DNA of 64,000 nucleotides from Scylla paramamosain (lineage: Eukaryota; Arthropoda; Malacostraca; Decapoda; Portunidae), in NCBI RefSeq assembly GCF_035594125.1, contig NC_087191.1, positions 6,397,967 through 6,461,966 on the forward strand, read 5' to 3'. The stretch's first letter is position 1. Each line of letters starts with the position of its first letter. A program made the translations under genes and the position numbers. The notes under the pieces are model-generated. The model was given only the letters and a program-made list of their open reading frames with translations, was not told where the DNA came from and did not search any database. This document shows, in pieces, positions 28,656-40,320 of this stretch.

Positions 28656-29079
28656 GACACGCATTTAGTAAGGTTGCTCTCAATTAAGTGTGTTAATCAT
28701 GAGTTTCAGCATATACACGTGTTTTTGCGTTTTTTGCTTTGTGGTTTTTTTGAACTATAAAACATTCCTTATACAATTTTCTCGCAATGTCCCTTTGTTT
28801 CCCAATATAGAGTGCTTTGTATCCATTTTCGCGTTTTCACTCAAAATATACATTTTTGGTAATGTTTTTCTACGTCTTGATATTTGTTGGTTTGTATCAA
28901 TTTTTGTTTTTTTTTACGTAAAACACTGAGAACACACGTTTTCAGTAATTTTCTTTTGGATTCCCACATAGAGTGAGTTACTTATTATTTATCGTTTTGG
29001 TGCCTAACATGCTGAAAAACACTCAAAAGACAGATTTCTGGTAAGGTCTTTAATTTCCTCATATGGGAGGCGTTGCATG
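28656..29079 (-). repeat. Embedded inverted satellite segment, copy C
   Basis: A 424-bp version of the recurrent inverted segment with the same left junction and the same GCATG right edge. It is shorter because of internal losses near 28,695 and 28,835. It lies only 4.37 kb before copy D, so spacing between copies is not constant. Confidence 0.86.
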
Positions 29080-32000
29080 TTTTTTTCGGTGTTTTTGAGC
29101 GTGTTACGCAATAAAGTACTAAAAGCCAGGGCAGTCATATTACATGGAAAGAAAACCAAGTTTTACCAAGAACTTGGCTTTAAGTGTTTTTGAGCTCCTT
29201 ACATACCAAAACGCTAAAACGCATGCAAAACACATTTTATGGAGAAACAGAATAACATTACCAAATACATGTATTTTGAGTGTTTTTGATCATGTTATCT
29301 AAAAAAAAGGCTTAAATACATGTAGAGAACCTTATGTTTGGGAAACGAAAGAACATTACGAGAAACGTGTATTATGAGTGATTTTTAAGTTCCTTCAGTA
29401 CCAAAAAACCTAAAACCCACAAATAACACTCTTTAGAAAAAATAAATAAATATATAAATAAATAAATAAATAAAAAAAAATGGGATTTTTTTTTGTTATT
29501 CATCTTCATAGATACCGCGATGCCAAAATTCTGCCAAAATTCAGGGAATTTATGTAGAAAAAGGAACATTATCATAAAAGTTTCTATATTGGGAAACAAA
29601 AAAACATTGAAAGAAAAGTGTATAATGAGTGTTTTATAGTTCAAAAGAACCACAAGGCAAAAAAACGCAAAATCTCGTGTATATGGAGAAGTTTCCTAGA
29701 TACCAAAATGCTAAAACTCATGTATAACACTCTTAATTGAGAAACAGAACAACCTTACTAAATGCGTGTATTTTGAGTGCTTTTAACCTTCTTAGTTACC
29801 AAAACCCCAAATTGCATGCGAAAATAGATTTGTGGGAAAAAAAAAAAGATTTACCAGAAAAGTGTCTTTTGAGTATTTTCGAGCGTGATAGGGAATAAAG
29901 CACTAAAAAGGAGGGCAATCACATTACATTGGAGTAAAACGAATTTTTACCAAGAACTTGCCTTTAAGTGTTTTTGAGCTCCTTATATACCAAAACACTA
30001 AAAAGCATGCAAAACACACTTTATGGTGAAACAGAATAACATTACCAAAAACATGTATTTTGAGTGTTTTGATCATGTTACCAATAAAAACGCTTAAATA
30101 CATGCAAAGAACACTATTTTTGGGAAATGAAAGGAGATTACGAGAAACGTGTATTATAAGTGTTTTTAAGTTCATTAATTACCAAAAAGCTAAAAGCCAC
30201 AAATAACACTCTTTATTGAGAAACAATAAATAAATAAAAAAAATACCATATTTTTTTTCTTTCTTATTCATCTTCACGGGTACTGATATGCCAAAATTCT
30301 GGCAAAATTCAGGAAATTATGTGAAATACGAACATTATCAAAAAAGTTAAATTTAGCTTTTTTTTCGGACTGTTATGTACCAAATCCATAAAGTGCATGC
30401 AAAGCTACCTATAAGGGTAAATTAAACGTCTTTGCCAGAAAACGGTCTTATGAGTGTTTTTCAGCATCTTAGGAACCAACACGATCAATAACATGGAAGT
30501 CAATCTATATGGGAATCCAAAACAAAATTACTAAAAACGTGTCTTTTCCGTGTTTTACGTAGAAAAACGCTAAAACGGATGCAAACCAACCAATATGAAG
30601 AAATAAAATAACATTACCAAAAAGGTATATTTTGAGTGTTTTTGAAATTGTTACCTACAAAAAACGCGAAAATGGATGGAAATCACTCTATATTAGGAAG
30701 GAAAAGGACATTACGAGAAACGTGTATAATGAGTGTTTTATAGTTTCACAAGAACTACAAGGCAAAAAACATAAAAACTCGTGTATATAGAGAAGTTTCT
30801 TACATTCTAAAATGCTGAAACTCAGGAACAACACTCTTAATTGAGAAACAGAAAAATCTTATTAAATGCGTGTATTTTGAGTGCTTTTCACATTCTTAGT
30901 TACCAAAACCCCAATTTGCATGCGAAACCAGCTTTGTGTGGGAAAAAAATGACATTACCAGAAAAAAATGTCTTTTGAGTGTTTTTCAGCGTGTTAGGCA
31001 ATAAAGCACTAAAAAAGCAGGGCAAACACATTACATTGGAATAAAAACAATTTTTAACAAGAACTTGCCTTTAAGTGTTTTTGAGCTCCTTATATACCGA
31101 AACACTAAAACGCATGTAAAAAACACTTTATGGTGAAACAGAAGAACATTACCAAAAACATGTATTTTGAGTGTTTATGATCATGTTACCAATAAAAACG
31201 CTTAAATACATGCAAAGAACCCTATTTTTGGGAAACGAAAGGACATTACCAGAAACGTGTATTATGAGTATTTTTAAGTTCCTTAAGTACCAAAAAAGCT
31301 AAAACCCACAAATAACACTCTTTATATAGAGGAAAAAAAAGAAAAGAAAATATTTTTTTTTTTTTTTATTCTTCATAGGTACTAAGATGCCAAAATTCTG
31401 GCAATATTCTTTGGGAATCGAAAACAAAATTACTGAATACGTGTCTTTTCGGTGTTTTACGTAGAAAAACGCTAAAACAGATGAAAACCAACGAATATGA
31501 AGAAATAGAATAACATTACCAAAGAGGTATATTTTGAGTGTTTTTGAGCTTGTTACCTACAAAAAAACGCGAAAATGGATGCAAAACACTCCCTATTGGG
31601 AAAGAAAAGGACATTACGAGAAACATGTATAATGAGTGCCTTATTATTTTCGGGCTAAAGAACTTGTGATTCACAAGAACCACAAGGCAAAAAACGCAAA
31701 AACTCGTGTATGTAAAGAAGTGTCTTAGATACCAAAATGCTGAAACTCATGAATAAAAATCTTAATTGAGTAACAGGACAGCATTACCAAATGCGTGCAT
31801 TTTGAGTGTTTTTTCATATTCTTTTCCAAAACCCTAAATAGCATGCGAAACTAGCTTTATGTGGGAAAAAATGACATTACCAGAAGTATCTTTTCAGTGT
31901 TTTAGAGCGTGTTAGGCAATAAAGCACTAAAAAGCAGGGCAATCATATTACATTTGAATAAATCCAACTTTTACCAAGAACTTGCCTTGAAGTGTTTTTC

Positions 32001-33025
32001 AGCTCCTTACATACCAAATCGCTAAAACGCATGCAAAACACTCCTTTATGAAGAAGCAGAATAACATTACCAAAAATAAGTGTTTTGATTGCTTTTTATC
32101 ATGTTACCTATAAAAACGCTTAAATACATGCAAAGATCCCCATATTTGGGAAACGAAAGGACATTACGAGAAATGTGTATGATGAATGTTTTTAAGTTCC
32201 TTAAGTACCAAAACGTTAAAACCTACAAATAACACTCTTTATAGAGAAAAAAAAATAAAAAAATAGCATTTTTATTTTTTTGTTATTCATGTTCATAGGT
32301 ACCAAGATGCCAAAATTCTGCCAAAATTCAGGGAAATTATGTGGAAAAAACATTTTCGAAAAAGTTAATATTGCCTTTTTTTTTTGGAGTTATTTTCCAA
32401 ACCATAATGTGTATGCAAAGCCACCTATCTCATGAAATTTAACGACTTTACAAGAAACCTGTCTTTTGAATGTTTTTCTGCATGTTAGGCACCAAAACGA
32501 TAAATAATATAAAAGTCACTCTATATGGAAATCCAAAACAAAATGACTGAAAACGTGTCTTTTAAAAGATTTACATAGAAAAACGCTGTGTTTTTGAGCT
32601 TGTTTCATAAAAAAAAAAAAAACCCGAAAATGGATGCAAAGCACTCTATATAAGGAAAAAAAAAAGGACATAACGAGAAACGTGTATAATGGGTGTTTTA
32701 TAGTTTCACCAGAATCACAAGGCAAAAAACGAAAATACTCACCTGTATGGAGAAGTTTCTAAGATACCAAAATACTAAAACTCATGAATAACACTCTTAA
32801 TCAAGAAACAGAACAACTTTACTAAATGCGTGTATTTTGAGTGTTTTTTTACATTCTTAGTTATCAAAACCCCAAATTCCATGCGAAACTAGCTTTATGT
32901 GGGAAAAAAATGACATTACCGTGTGTTACCGAGCGTGTTAGGCAATAAAGCACTAAAAAGGAGGGCAATCACATTACATGGAAATAAAACAAACTTTTAC
33001 GAAGAACTTGCCTTTTAGTGTTTTT
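29080..33025 (+). repeat. Satellite, 11-mer higher-order array
   Basis: Forward array. A long (TAAA)n tract occurs at ~29,437-29,480. A jump near 29,580 joins a diverged type-3 monomer directly to a type-2 monomer (TCTATATTGGGAAACAAAAA). Another jump near 31,408 (GGCAATATTCTTTGGGAATC) is shared with 20,575. The GGGCTAAAGAACTTGTG landmark is near 31,652. Confidence 0.87.
29437..29480 (+). repeat. (TAAA)n expansion in the type-3 monomer
   Basis: One of the longest examples of the A-rich tetranucleotide plus homopolymer insert found in the first type-3 monomer of each ~1.1-kb unit. Others lie near 5,491, 6,585, 9,030, 42,060 and 53,630. Length differs between units, as expected from slippage, and ATATAT replaces part of it near 10,158. 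Confidence 0.8.
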
Positions 33026-33491
33026 GACACGCATTTAGTAAGGTTGCTCTGTTTCTCAATTAAGTGTGTTATTCATGAGTTTCAGCATTTTGGTATATAG
33101 GAAACTTCTCCATATACACGAGTTTTTGCGTTTTTTGCCTTTTGTTTTTTTGAACTATAAAACATTCATTATACACTTTTCTCGCAATGTCCCTTTGTTT
33201 CCCAATATAGAGTGCTTTGTATCCATTTTCGCGTTTTTTTTCTAGGTAACACTGAAAATATACATTTTTGGTAATGTTTTTCTGCTTCTTTATATTGGTT
33301 GGTTTGTATGAGTTTTAGCGTTTTTCTACGTAAAAAACTGAGAAGATACGTTTTCAGTAATTTTCTTTTGGATTCCCACATAGAATGAGTTCCTTATTAT
33401 TTATCGTTTTGGTGGCTAACATGCTGAAAAACACTCAAAAGACAGATTTCTGGTAAGGTCTTTAATTTCCTCATATGGGAGGCTTTGCATG
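33026..33491 (-). repeat. Embedded inverted satellite segment, copy D
   Basis: A 466-bp segment with the same junctions as copies A-C: GACACGCATTTAGTAAGG on the left and TTTGCATG on the right. An internal gap near 33,245 shortens one monomer. The minus-strand reading frame at 33,169-33,381 is a repeat by-product. Confidence 0.87.
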
Positions 33492-36277
33492 TCTTTTCAG
33501 TGTTTTTGAGCGTGTTACGCAATAAAGCACTAAAAGCCAGGGCAATCACATTACATGGGAATAAAACCAAATTTTACCAAGAACTTGCCTTTAAGTGTTT
33601 TTGAACTCCTTACATACCAAAACGCTAAAACGCATGCAAAATACATTTTATGGAAAAACAGAATAACATTACCAAATACATGTATTTTGAGAGTTTTTGA
33701 TCATGTTATCTATAAAAACGCAAGCACTCTATATTGGGAAGCAAAAGGACATTACGAGGAACGTGTATAATGAGTGTTTTATAGTTTCACAAGAACCACA
33801 AGGCAAAAAACGCAAAAACTTGTGTATATAGAGAAGTTTCTTACATACCAAAACGCTAAAACTCATGAATAACACTTTTAATTGAAAAACAGAACTACAT
33901 TACCAAATGTGTGTATTTTAAGTGTTTTTCATATTCTTAGTTACGAAAATCCTAAATTACATGCGAAACTAGCTTTATGTGGGAAAAAAATGATATTACC
34001 AGAAAAGTGTCTTTTGAGTGTTTTTGAGCGTTATATGCAACAAAACACTAAAAAGCAGAACAATCACATTACACTGGAATAAAACCAAATTTTACGAAGA
34101 ACTTGCCTTTAAGTGTTTTTTAACTCCTTACATACCAAAACGCTAAACGCATGCAAAGCAACCTTTATGGAGAAACAGAATAACATTACCAAAAACATGT
34201 ATTTTGAGTGTTTTTGATCATGTTACCTATAAAATCGCTTAAATACATGCAAAGAACCCTATGTTTGTGAAAAGAAAGGACATTACGAAAATCGTGTATT
34301 ATGAGTATTTTTAAGTTCCAGTAGCAAGTAGCAAGTAGCAAAAATCTAAAACCCACAAATAACACTGTTTATAGAGAAAAAAAATAAAAAAATTGATTTT
34401 TTTTTGTTATTCATCTTCATAGGTACCGAGATGCCAAAATTCTGAGAAAATTCAGGGAAATTATGTGAAAAAAACATTAAAAAAAATAATTTTTTATTTT
34501 TTCCGGAGTTATGTACGAAACCCGGAAGTGCATGCAAATCCACCTATATGGGGAAATTACACGACTTTGCAAGAAACGTGTCTTTGGGTGTTTTCAGCAA
34601 TTTCAACAATATTACTGAAAACGTGTCTTTTCAGTTTTAGCGTAGAACGCTTAAAACGGATGCAAAACCAACCAATATGAAGAAATTGAATAACATTACA
34701 AAAAAGTTGAATGTTTTTGAGCTTGTTACCTACAAAAAACGCAAAAATGAATGCAAAGCAGTCTATTTTGGGAAACAAAAGGATATTACAAGAAAATTGT
34801 ATAATGAATGTTTTAATAGTTTTCAAGAACCATAAGGCAAAAAACGCAAAAACTCGTGTATATGGAGATTTTTCTTAGATACCAAAATGCTGAAATTCAT
34901 GAATAACACTCTTAATTGAGAAAAAGAACAACCTTACCAAATGCGTGTATTTTGAGTGTTTTTCACATTCTTAGTTACCAAAACCCGAAATTACATGCGA
35001 AACTAGCTTTAAGTTGGAAATAAATGACATTACCAGAAAAAAAGTGTCTTTTGAGTGTTTTTGAGCGTGTTAGACAATAAAGCACAAAAAAGCAGGGCAA
35101 TGACATTACATGGGAATAAAACCAACATTTACCAAGAACTTGTCTTTAAGTGTTTTTCAGCTCCTTACATACTAAAACGCTAAAATGCATGCAAAACACC
35201 CTTTATTGAGAAACAAAATAACATTACGAAAAACATGAATTTTCAGTGTTTTTTATCTCTTACGTATAAAAACGCTTAAATACATGCAAAGAACCCTATA
35301 TTTGGAAAATGAAAGGACATTACGAGAAACGTGTATTATGAGTGTTTTTAAGTTCCATGAGTACGAAAAGAGTTAAAACCTACAAATAACACTCTTTATA
35401 GAGAAAATAAATTAATTAATTAAAACGGATTTTTTTTTTTTTTTATTTATCTTCATAGGTACCGAGATGCCAAAATTCTGGCAAATTTCAGAGAAATTAT
35501 GTGAAAAAATAATATTATGAAAAAAGTTAATTTTAGCTTTTTTTTCGGACTGTTATGTACCAAACCCTAAAGTGTATGCAAAGCCACCTACATGAGGAAA
35601 TTAAACGACTTTACCAGATAAATGTCTTTTGAGTGTTTTTCAGCAAGTTAGGCACCAAAACGATCAATAATATGGAAGTCACTCCTTATGGGAATCCAAA
35701 ACAAAATTACTGAAAACGTGTTTTTATAGTGTTTTACTTAGAAAAACATTAAAACGGATGCAAACCAACCAATATGAAGCAATAGAATAATATTACTAAA
35801 AAGTTATATTTTAAGAGTTTTTGAGCTTGTTACCTACAGAAAACGCGAAAATAGTTGCAAAGCACTCTATATTGGGAAAGTAAAGGACATTACGAGAAAC
35901 GTGTATAATGACTGTTTTATACACGCAAAACACGCAAAAACTCGTGTATATGGAGATCTTTCTTAGATACCAAAATGCTGAAATTCATGAAGAACACTCT
36001 TAATTGAGAAACAGAACAACCTTACCAAATGGGTGTATTTTGAATCTTTTTTAACATTCTTACTTACCAAAACCCCAAATTGCATGCGAAACTAGCTTTG
36101 TGTGAAAAAAAAATATTACCAGAAAAGTGTCTTGAGTTTTTTTGAGCGTGTTAGGCAATAAAGCACTAAAAAGCAGGGCAATCACCATTACATGGGAATA
36201 AAACCAACTTTTATCAATAACTTGCCTTTAAGTGTTTTTAAGCTCCTTACATACGAAAACGCTAAAACGCGTACAAA
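33492..36277 (+). repeat. Satellite, 11-mer array; arm of a large inverted duplication
   Basis: Forward array with a deletion near 33,721 that joins ATAAAAACG to CAAGCACTCTATATTGGG. The part from ~33,850 to ~36,130 pairs with 48,360-50,640 on the opposite strand. Unusual bases are shared: CAGTTTTAGCGTAGAACG (34,632 and the complement near 49,850), CATGAAGAACACTC (35,987 and 48,500) and TGTGTGAAAAAAAAATATTA (36,099 and 48,390). It ends where 11-mer sequence is joined to 5-mer sequence at CAAAACAAGTATTTT. Confidence 0.86.
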
Positions 36278-38650
36278 ACAAGTATTTTGAGTCTTTTGTA
36301 AGATTGTTACGTAAAAAAACGCCTAAATGAATCGGAAATATCCTATATGGGAAAAATTAAAAGACATTACGAGAAACGTGTATTATGAGTGTTTTTGATT
36401 TTTTGGTATCAAAAGGGTAAAACGCATGAAAAACACTCTATATGGAGAAACAGAACAATACTGCCAAAAAAAAAAACGTGCATTTTGAGTGTTATGACAT
36501 TGTTAGTTACCAAAAAGCCAAAATTCATGCAAAGACCCATATATAGATATATGAAACGACTTTAAAACGTATGAAAATACTATATATAGAGAAACAGAAT
36601 ACACTAACCAAAAACGCGTATTTTGTGTTTTTTTATTTATTTATTTATTTTTTTTTTTTTTGAGCTTATTATGTACAAAATCGCCTGTCATCAAACAAAT
36701 CACCCTGCATATGGAAATAAAAGGGACATTACGAGAAACGTTTGTTGTGTTTTTATTTTTATTACTTTCTTAAGTATCAAATCAGTGCTTCAATAGTGTT
36801 CTGAAGAAAAAGAACAAACTTACCAAAAACGGGTATTTCTTTACATTGATAATTACCAAAACGCCAACATGCATGTAAAGCAACCTTTATGAAGAAACGA
36901 AACAAAATCACTAGAAACTTGTCTTTTGTTATTTTTTGGGCGTGTTAGGCACCAAATCAGTAAGAAGCAACGAAATCACCCCATAGGGAAATACAAAACA
37001 ACTTTACTAAAACGTGTCTTTAGAGTGTTTTTTTTTAGGTTCTTACGAACTAAAATGTCAAAATACATGCAAACACCCTGTTAGGTACCAAAGCACCAAA
37101 AACAGCCTATATGAGGAAACGAAAGGACATGACAAAAAACGTGTATTATGAGTTTTTTTGTTTTTTTTTAGCTTCTCAGGTACCAAAACGCAAAAATGGA
37201 GAAAGAAAAAAACATTACCAAAATCGTGTAATTTGAATGTTTTTCACATTGTCAGGTAGCAAAACACCATAATGCTTGCTCGCTATACGAGAAAATTAAA
37301 CAACAATATAAGAAATGTGTTTTTATGTGCTTTTCAGCGTGTTAGGCACGAAAACGCTAAATAGCATGGAAAGCACCTTATATAGAAATGCAAAATAATA
37401 AGCATGTCTTGTAAGTGTTTTAAACTTTTTACGTTCCAAAACGCTAAAACACGTGCAACAAACACGAATAATCTTACCAAACAGAAAAAAACCTTACCAA
37501 AAACGTGTATTTTGAGTCTTTTTGAGTCTGTTACGTACATCATCTTAAAAATGCATGTAAAGCACCCTGTATGAGGAAACGATAGGACATTACGAGAAAC
37601 GTGCATTATCAGAGTTTTGAGTCTCTTAGGTACCAAACACCAAACCGCCTGAATGAAAATTAAATATATTCTGTATCTCTTAATAGAGAAACAGAACATC
37701 ACCAAAAACGTGTTTTTGAGTGTTTTTTTTTTTTTCCTTTTTATGTACCAAAACGTCAAAATACATACGAAGCATCCTATATGGGGAAATGGAAAGACGT
37801 TTGGAGAAACAAGTTATATTTGTGTTTCTGAGCTTCCTAAGTAAGCTTCCTAAGTACCAAAACGCTAAAAAGGATGAATAGCACCCTATATAGAGAAAAG
37901 AACAACATTACCTAAAATCTTTATTTTGAGCGTTTTTCACATTATGTAGCAAAACATCATAATGCATGCAGATCCCTATATGAAGAAGCAAAACGATATT
38001 ACAGGAAACGTGTCTTTTGAGTGTTTACTTGAGTGTTAGGAATCAAAATGCTAAAAACCATTGAAAGCACCCTATTTGGCAATATAAAATAATATTACCA
38101 AGAAAGTATCTTTAGAGTGTTTTTCATCTTCTTACATCCGAAATCGCTGAAAAGCATGCAAAACAACCTTTACGGAGAAACAAAGTAACATTACCAAAAA
38201 CTTTATTTTGATTGTTTTTGTGCTTGTTAAGTATAAAAGTGCCAAATTACACGCAAAACATCCTACATGGAGAAAAGAAAGGACATTACGAGAAAAGTGT
38301 ATTATGAGAGATTTTGAGCTTTTTAGGTACCCAGACTCAAAAACACATGATTAGAACTTTATATGGAAAAATAACTCAACCGAAAACTTTTACTTAAACT
38401 TTTTTTTCATATTATTAAGTACCAAAAGACAAAATGCATTGGAAGCACCCTTTATCGGGAAACGAAACGACATTATCATCAACGTGTCTTTTGAGTGTTT
38501 TTCAACGTGTTAGACACCAAAACGCTGAAAAGCATGGAAAGCGCTCCATAAAGGAATACAAAATAACATTACTAAAAACGTGTTTTAAAGGTTCTTATGT
38601 ACAGAAACGCTAAAACTCAAGCAAAACACCCTTTATAGAGAAGCGAAATA
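36278..38650 (+). repeat. Satellite, 5-mer domain (copy 2)
   Basis: Forward monomers in the simple five-type order, without the 11-mer pattern. 36,278-37,512 corresponds to 1,782-2,998, and 37,513-38,650 is extra satellite that copy 1 has lost. T expansions are visible near 36,640 and 37,725. The minus-strand frame of 141 codons at 37,334-37,759 is the longest in the satellite, but it spans several monomers and has no protein-like features beyond the repeat. Confidence 0.85.
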
Positions 38651-38659
38651 AATATTTCG

Positions 38660-40222
38660 TTGATAAATTACATTCAGGACAGTTAGGGAATATCCCTTAC
38701 AGAAGAATAAGATCGCAGAAGAATGATCCTAAATGGACGACAGAGGTTAAAACATTACATAGGGCGAAAGAGAAGTATATATGAGATTAAAGACAGGGGA
38801 AGTGGTTTTAAGGCCATAATATAATGATTTAGAAAAGTCAGGAGTTTAACAAGGAAAGCTAAAAATAGTTATGAATTAAAGGTACCCAGTCAAGCGAAGA
38901 TGGACCCCAAGTGATTTTATCAGGCATATAAGACGAAGAATAGAGAAACAATAGTTCCTTAAAGACAGCAGAATGGGACCTGCTTAGTTGTTGGGAGGAG
39001 ATTAGTAAAATTGTGAACGAGTATTTTTTTAACTGTCTTTGCCCAAGAAAACATGCAGGATTTGCCGAATAGTTACAAGATATTTAGAGTAGAAGAAAAT
39101 GAGAAGCTGACAGATATTACTATAACTAAAGAGATAGTGGAACAGGAGATAGATAAGCTGAAAAGTTCAAGTCACCAGGACCAGATGAAATATATTCCAC
39201 AGTATTTATGAATTGAAAAAAGGTTATAAGTAATCTGGATAAGGTCATGGCCAAGCGGCAGGCGACAGAGTGTTGTAATAAACGGCTCTAAATCCGAGTG
39301 GGGTCAAGTAATTAGTGGGGTGACAAAGGGATTATTAGTATTAGGGCCGATGTTGTTTGTAATATATGTCAATGACTTGGATAGTGAAATTAGTAGTGTT
39401 GTTAGTAAATTTGCGGATGACGCGAGAGTATGTAGATTAATTAGGTCAGAATCGCATACCCTCGCCTTGCAGGCAGATTTGGATAGGATGAACGAATGGA
39501 CAGACAGATGGCAAATGCAGTTTAATATCAACAAATGCAAAGCACTTAGCGTAAGTAGAAGAAACCCACACAGTACTTACACAATGAACAACCAAGTTCT
39601 GGTAGGTTCAGGGTTAGAAAAAGATTTGAGATTTAAAGTTAGCTCTGAACTCCGTCTAAGAAAGCAATGCAAAGAGACCAGAAACAAAGTAAATAGTGTA
39701 TTATGATTCATTTTCAGGAGTGCTAAAAGTAAAACTCCCGAAGTAATATTAAAGTTACATTTAGCTCTGGTCAGACTTCATCTAGACTACGCTGTCCTAT
39801 TCTGGTCACCACATCACAGGAAGAATAAAGGTCTATTAGAATCACTTCAAAGGAGAATGACTAAAAGGATACATGGGATGAGGAGTATTCCTTACGAAGC
39901 GAGATTCAAGCTGTTAAATTTACATTCTTTAGAGAGACGTAGGTTAAGAGTGGACCTGATAGAAGTCTTTAAGTGGTATATGGGTTATAAGAAGGGAAAC
40001 ATAATGAAAATTCTTAGAATCTGTAACCATGATAGAACAAGAAAAATAGAACATCAAGTTTTCAGGCTTGAGCCTGAAAACTTGATGTTCAAAAAGGAAA
40101 CAGGAAGGAATTGGTTTTTAAATACAGTAGTAGATGATTGGAACGGACTTAGAAATCAAGCTGTTAGTGCTGAGGCATTTGGCAACTGTAAGAGAAAATT
40201 ACACATTTATAGATGGGGATGA
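38660..40222 (+). pseudogene. LINE reverse transcriptase remnant, copy 2
   Basis: Broken RT coding sequence. Readable parts are a basic linker near 38,690-38,900, a SPGPDEIYSTVF stretch near 39,174-39,210, then after the deletion an open frame at 39,320-39,706 with LGPMLFVIYVNDLDSE and FADD at 39,410-39,421, and a second open frame at 39,857-40,222 (121 codons) with the family's C-terminal region (RRRLRVDLIEVFKWYMGY, then WNGLRNQAVSAEAF). The palm motif DFSKAYDKV is absent because it falls in the deletion, so the enzyme cannot be functional. The C-terminal half is the best-preserved coding sequence inside the satellite. Confidence 0.87.
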
Positions 40223-40299
40223 TAGGTGGAAATACGTAGGTATATTTCATACAAGTACTGCCACGTGTAGGCCTGATGGCTTCTTGCATATTTACTTAT

Positions 40300-40320
40300 T
40301 TCTTATGTTCTTATGTTCTT
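40300..40320 (+). repeat. LINE 3' terminal TTCTTATG repeat, copy 2
   Basis: The same two-and-a-half TTCTTATG units as in copy 1, followed by the same satellite base (ATTACC). Identical tail length and junction support a single insertion event that was later duplicated. Confidence 0.75.

Larger units (their letters stand above)
38651..40320 (+). mobile_element. 5'-truncated LINE, copy 2 (CR1/Jockey-like RT)
   Basis: Non-satellite block inserted inside a monomer. The left flank ends GAGAAGCGAAATA and the right flank begins ATTACCAAAAGCG, which together rebuild the usual AGAAACAGAATAACATTACC context. It begins within the endonuclease-RT linker (a WTTEVKTLH stretch near 38,735), so it is 5'-truncated, and it ends with TTCTTATG repeats. 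Relative to copy 1 it keeps ~225 bp more at the 5' end but lacks ~404 bp of RT core (copy 1 positions ~3,361-3,764), joined at AATCTGGATAAGG. Its reading frames are less decayed. Confidence 0.87.
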
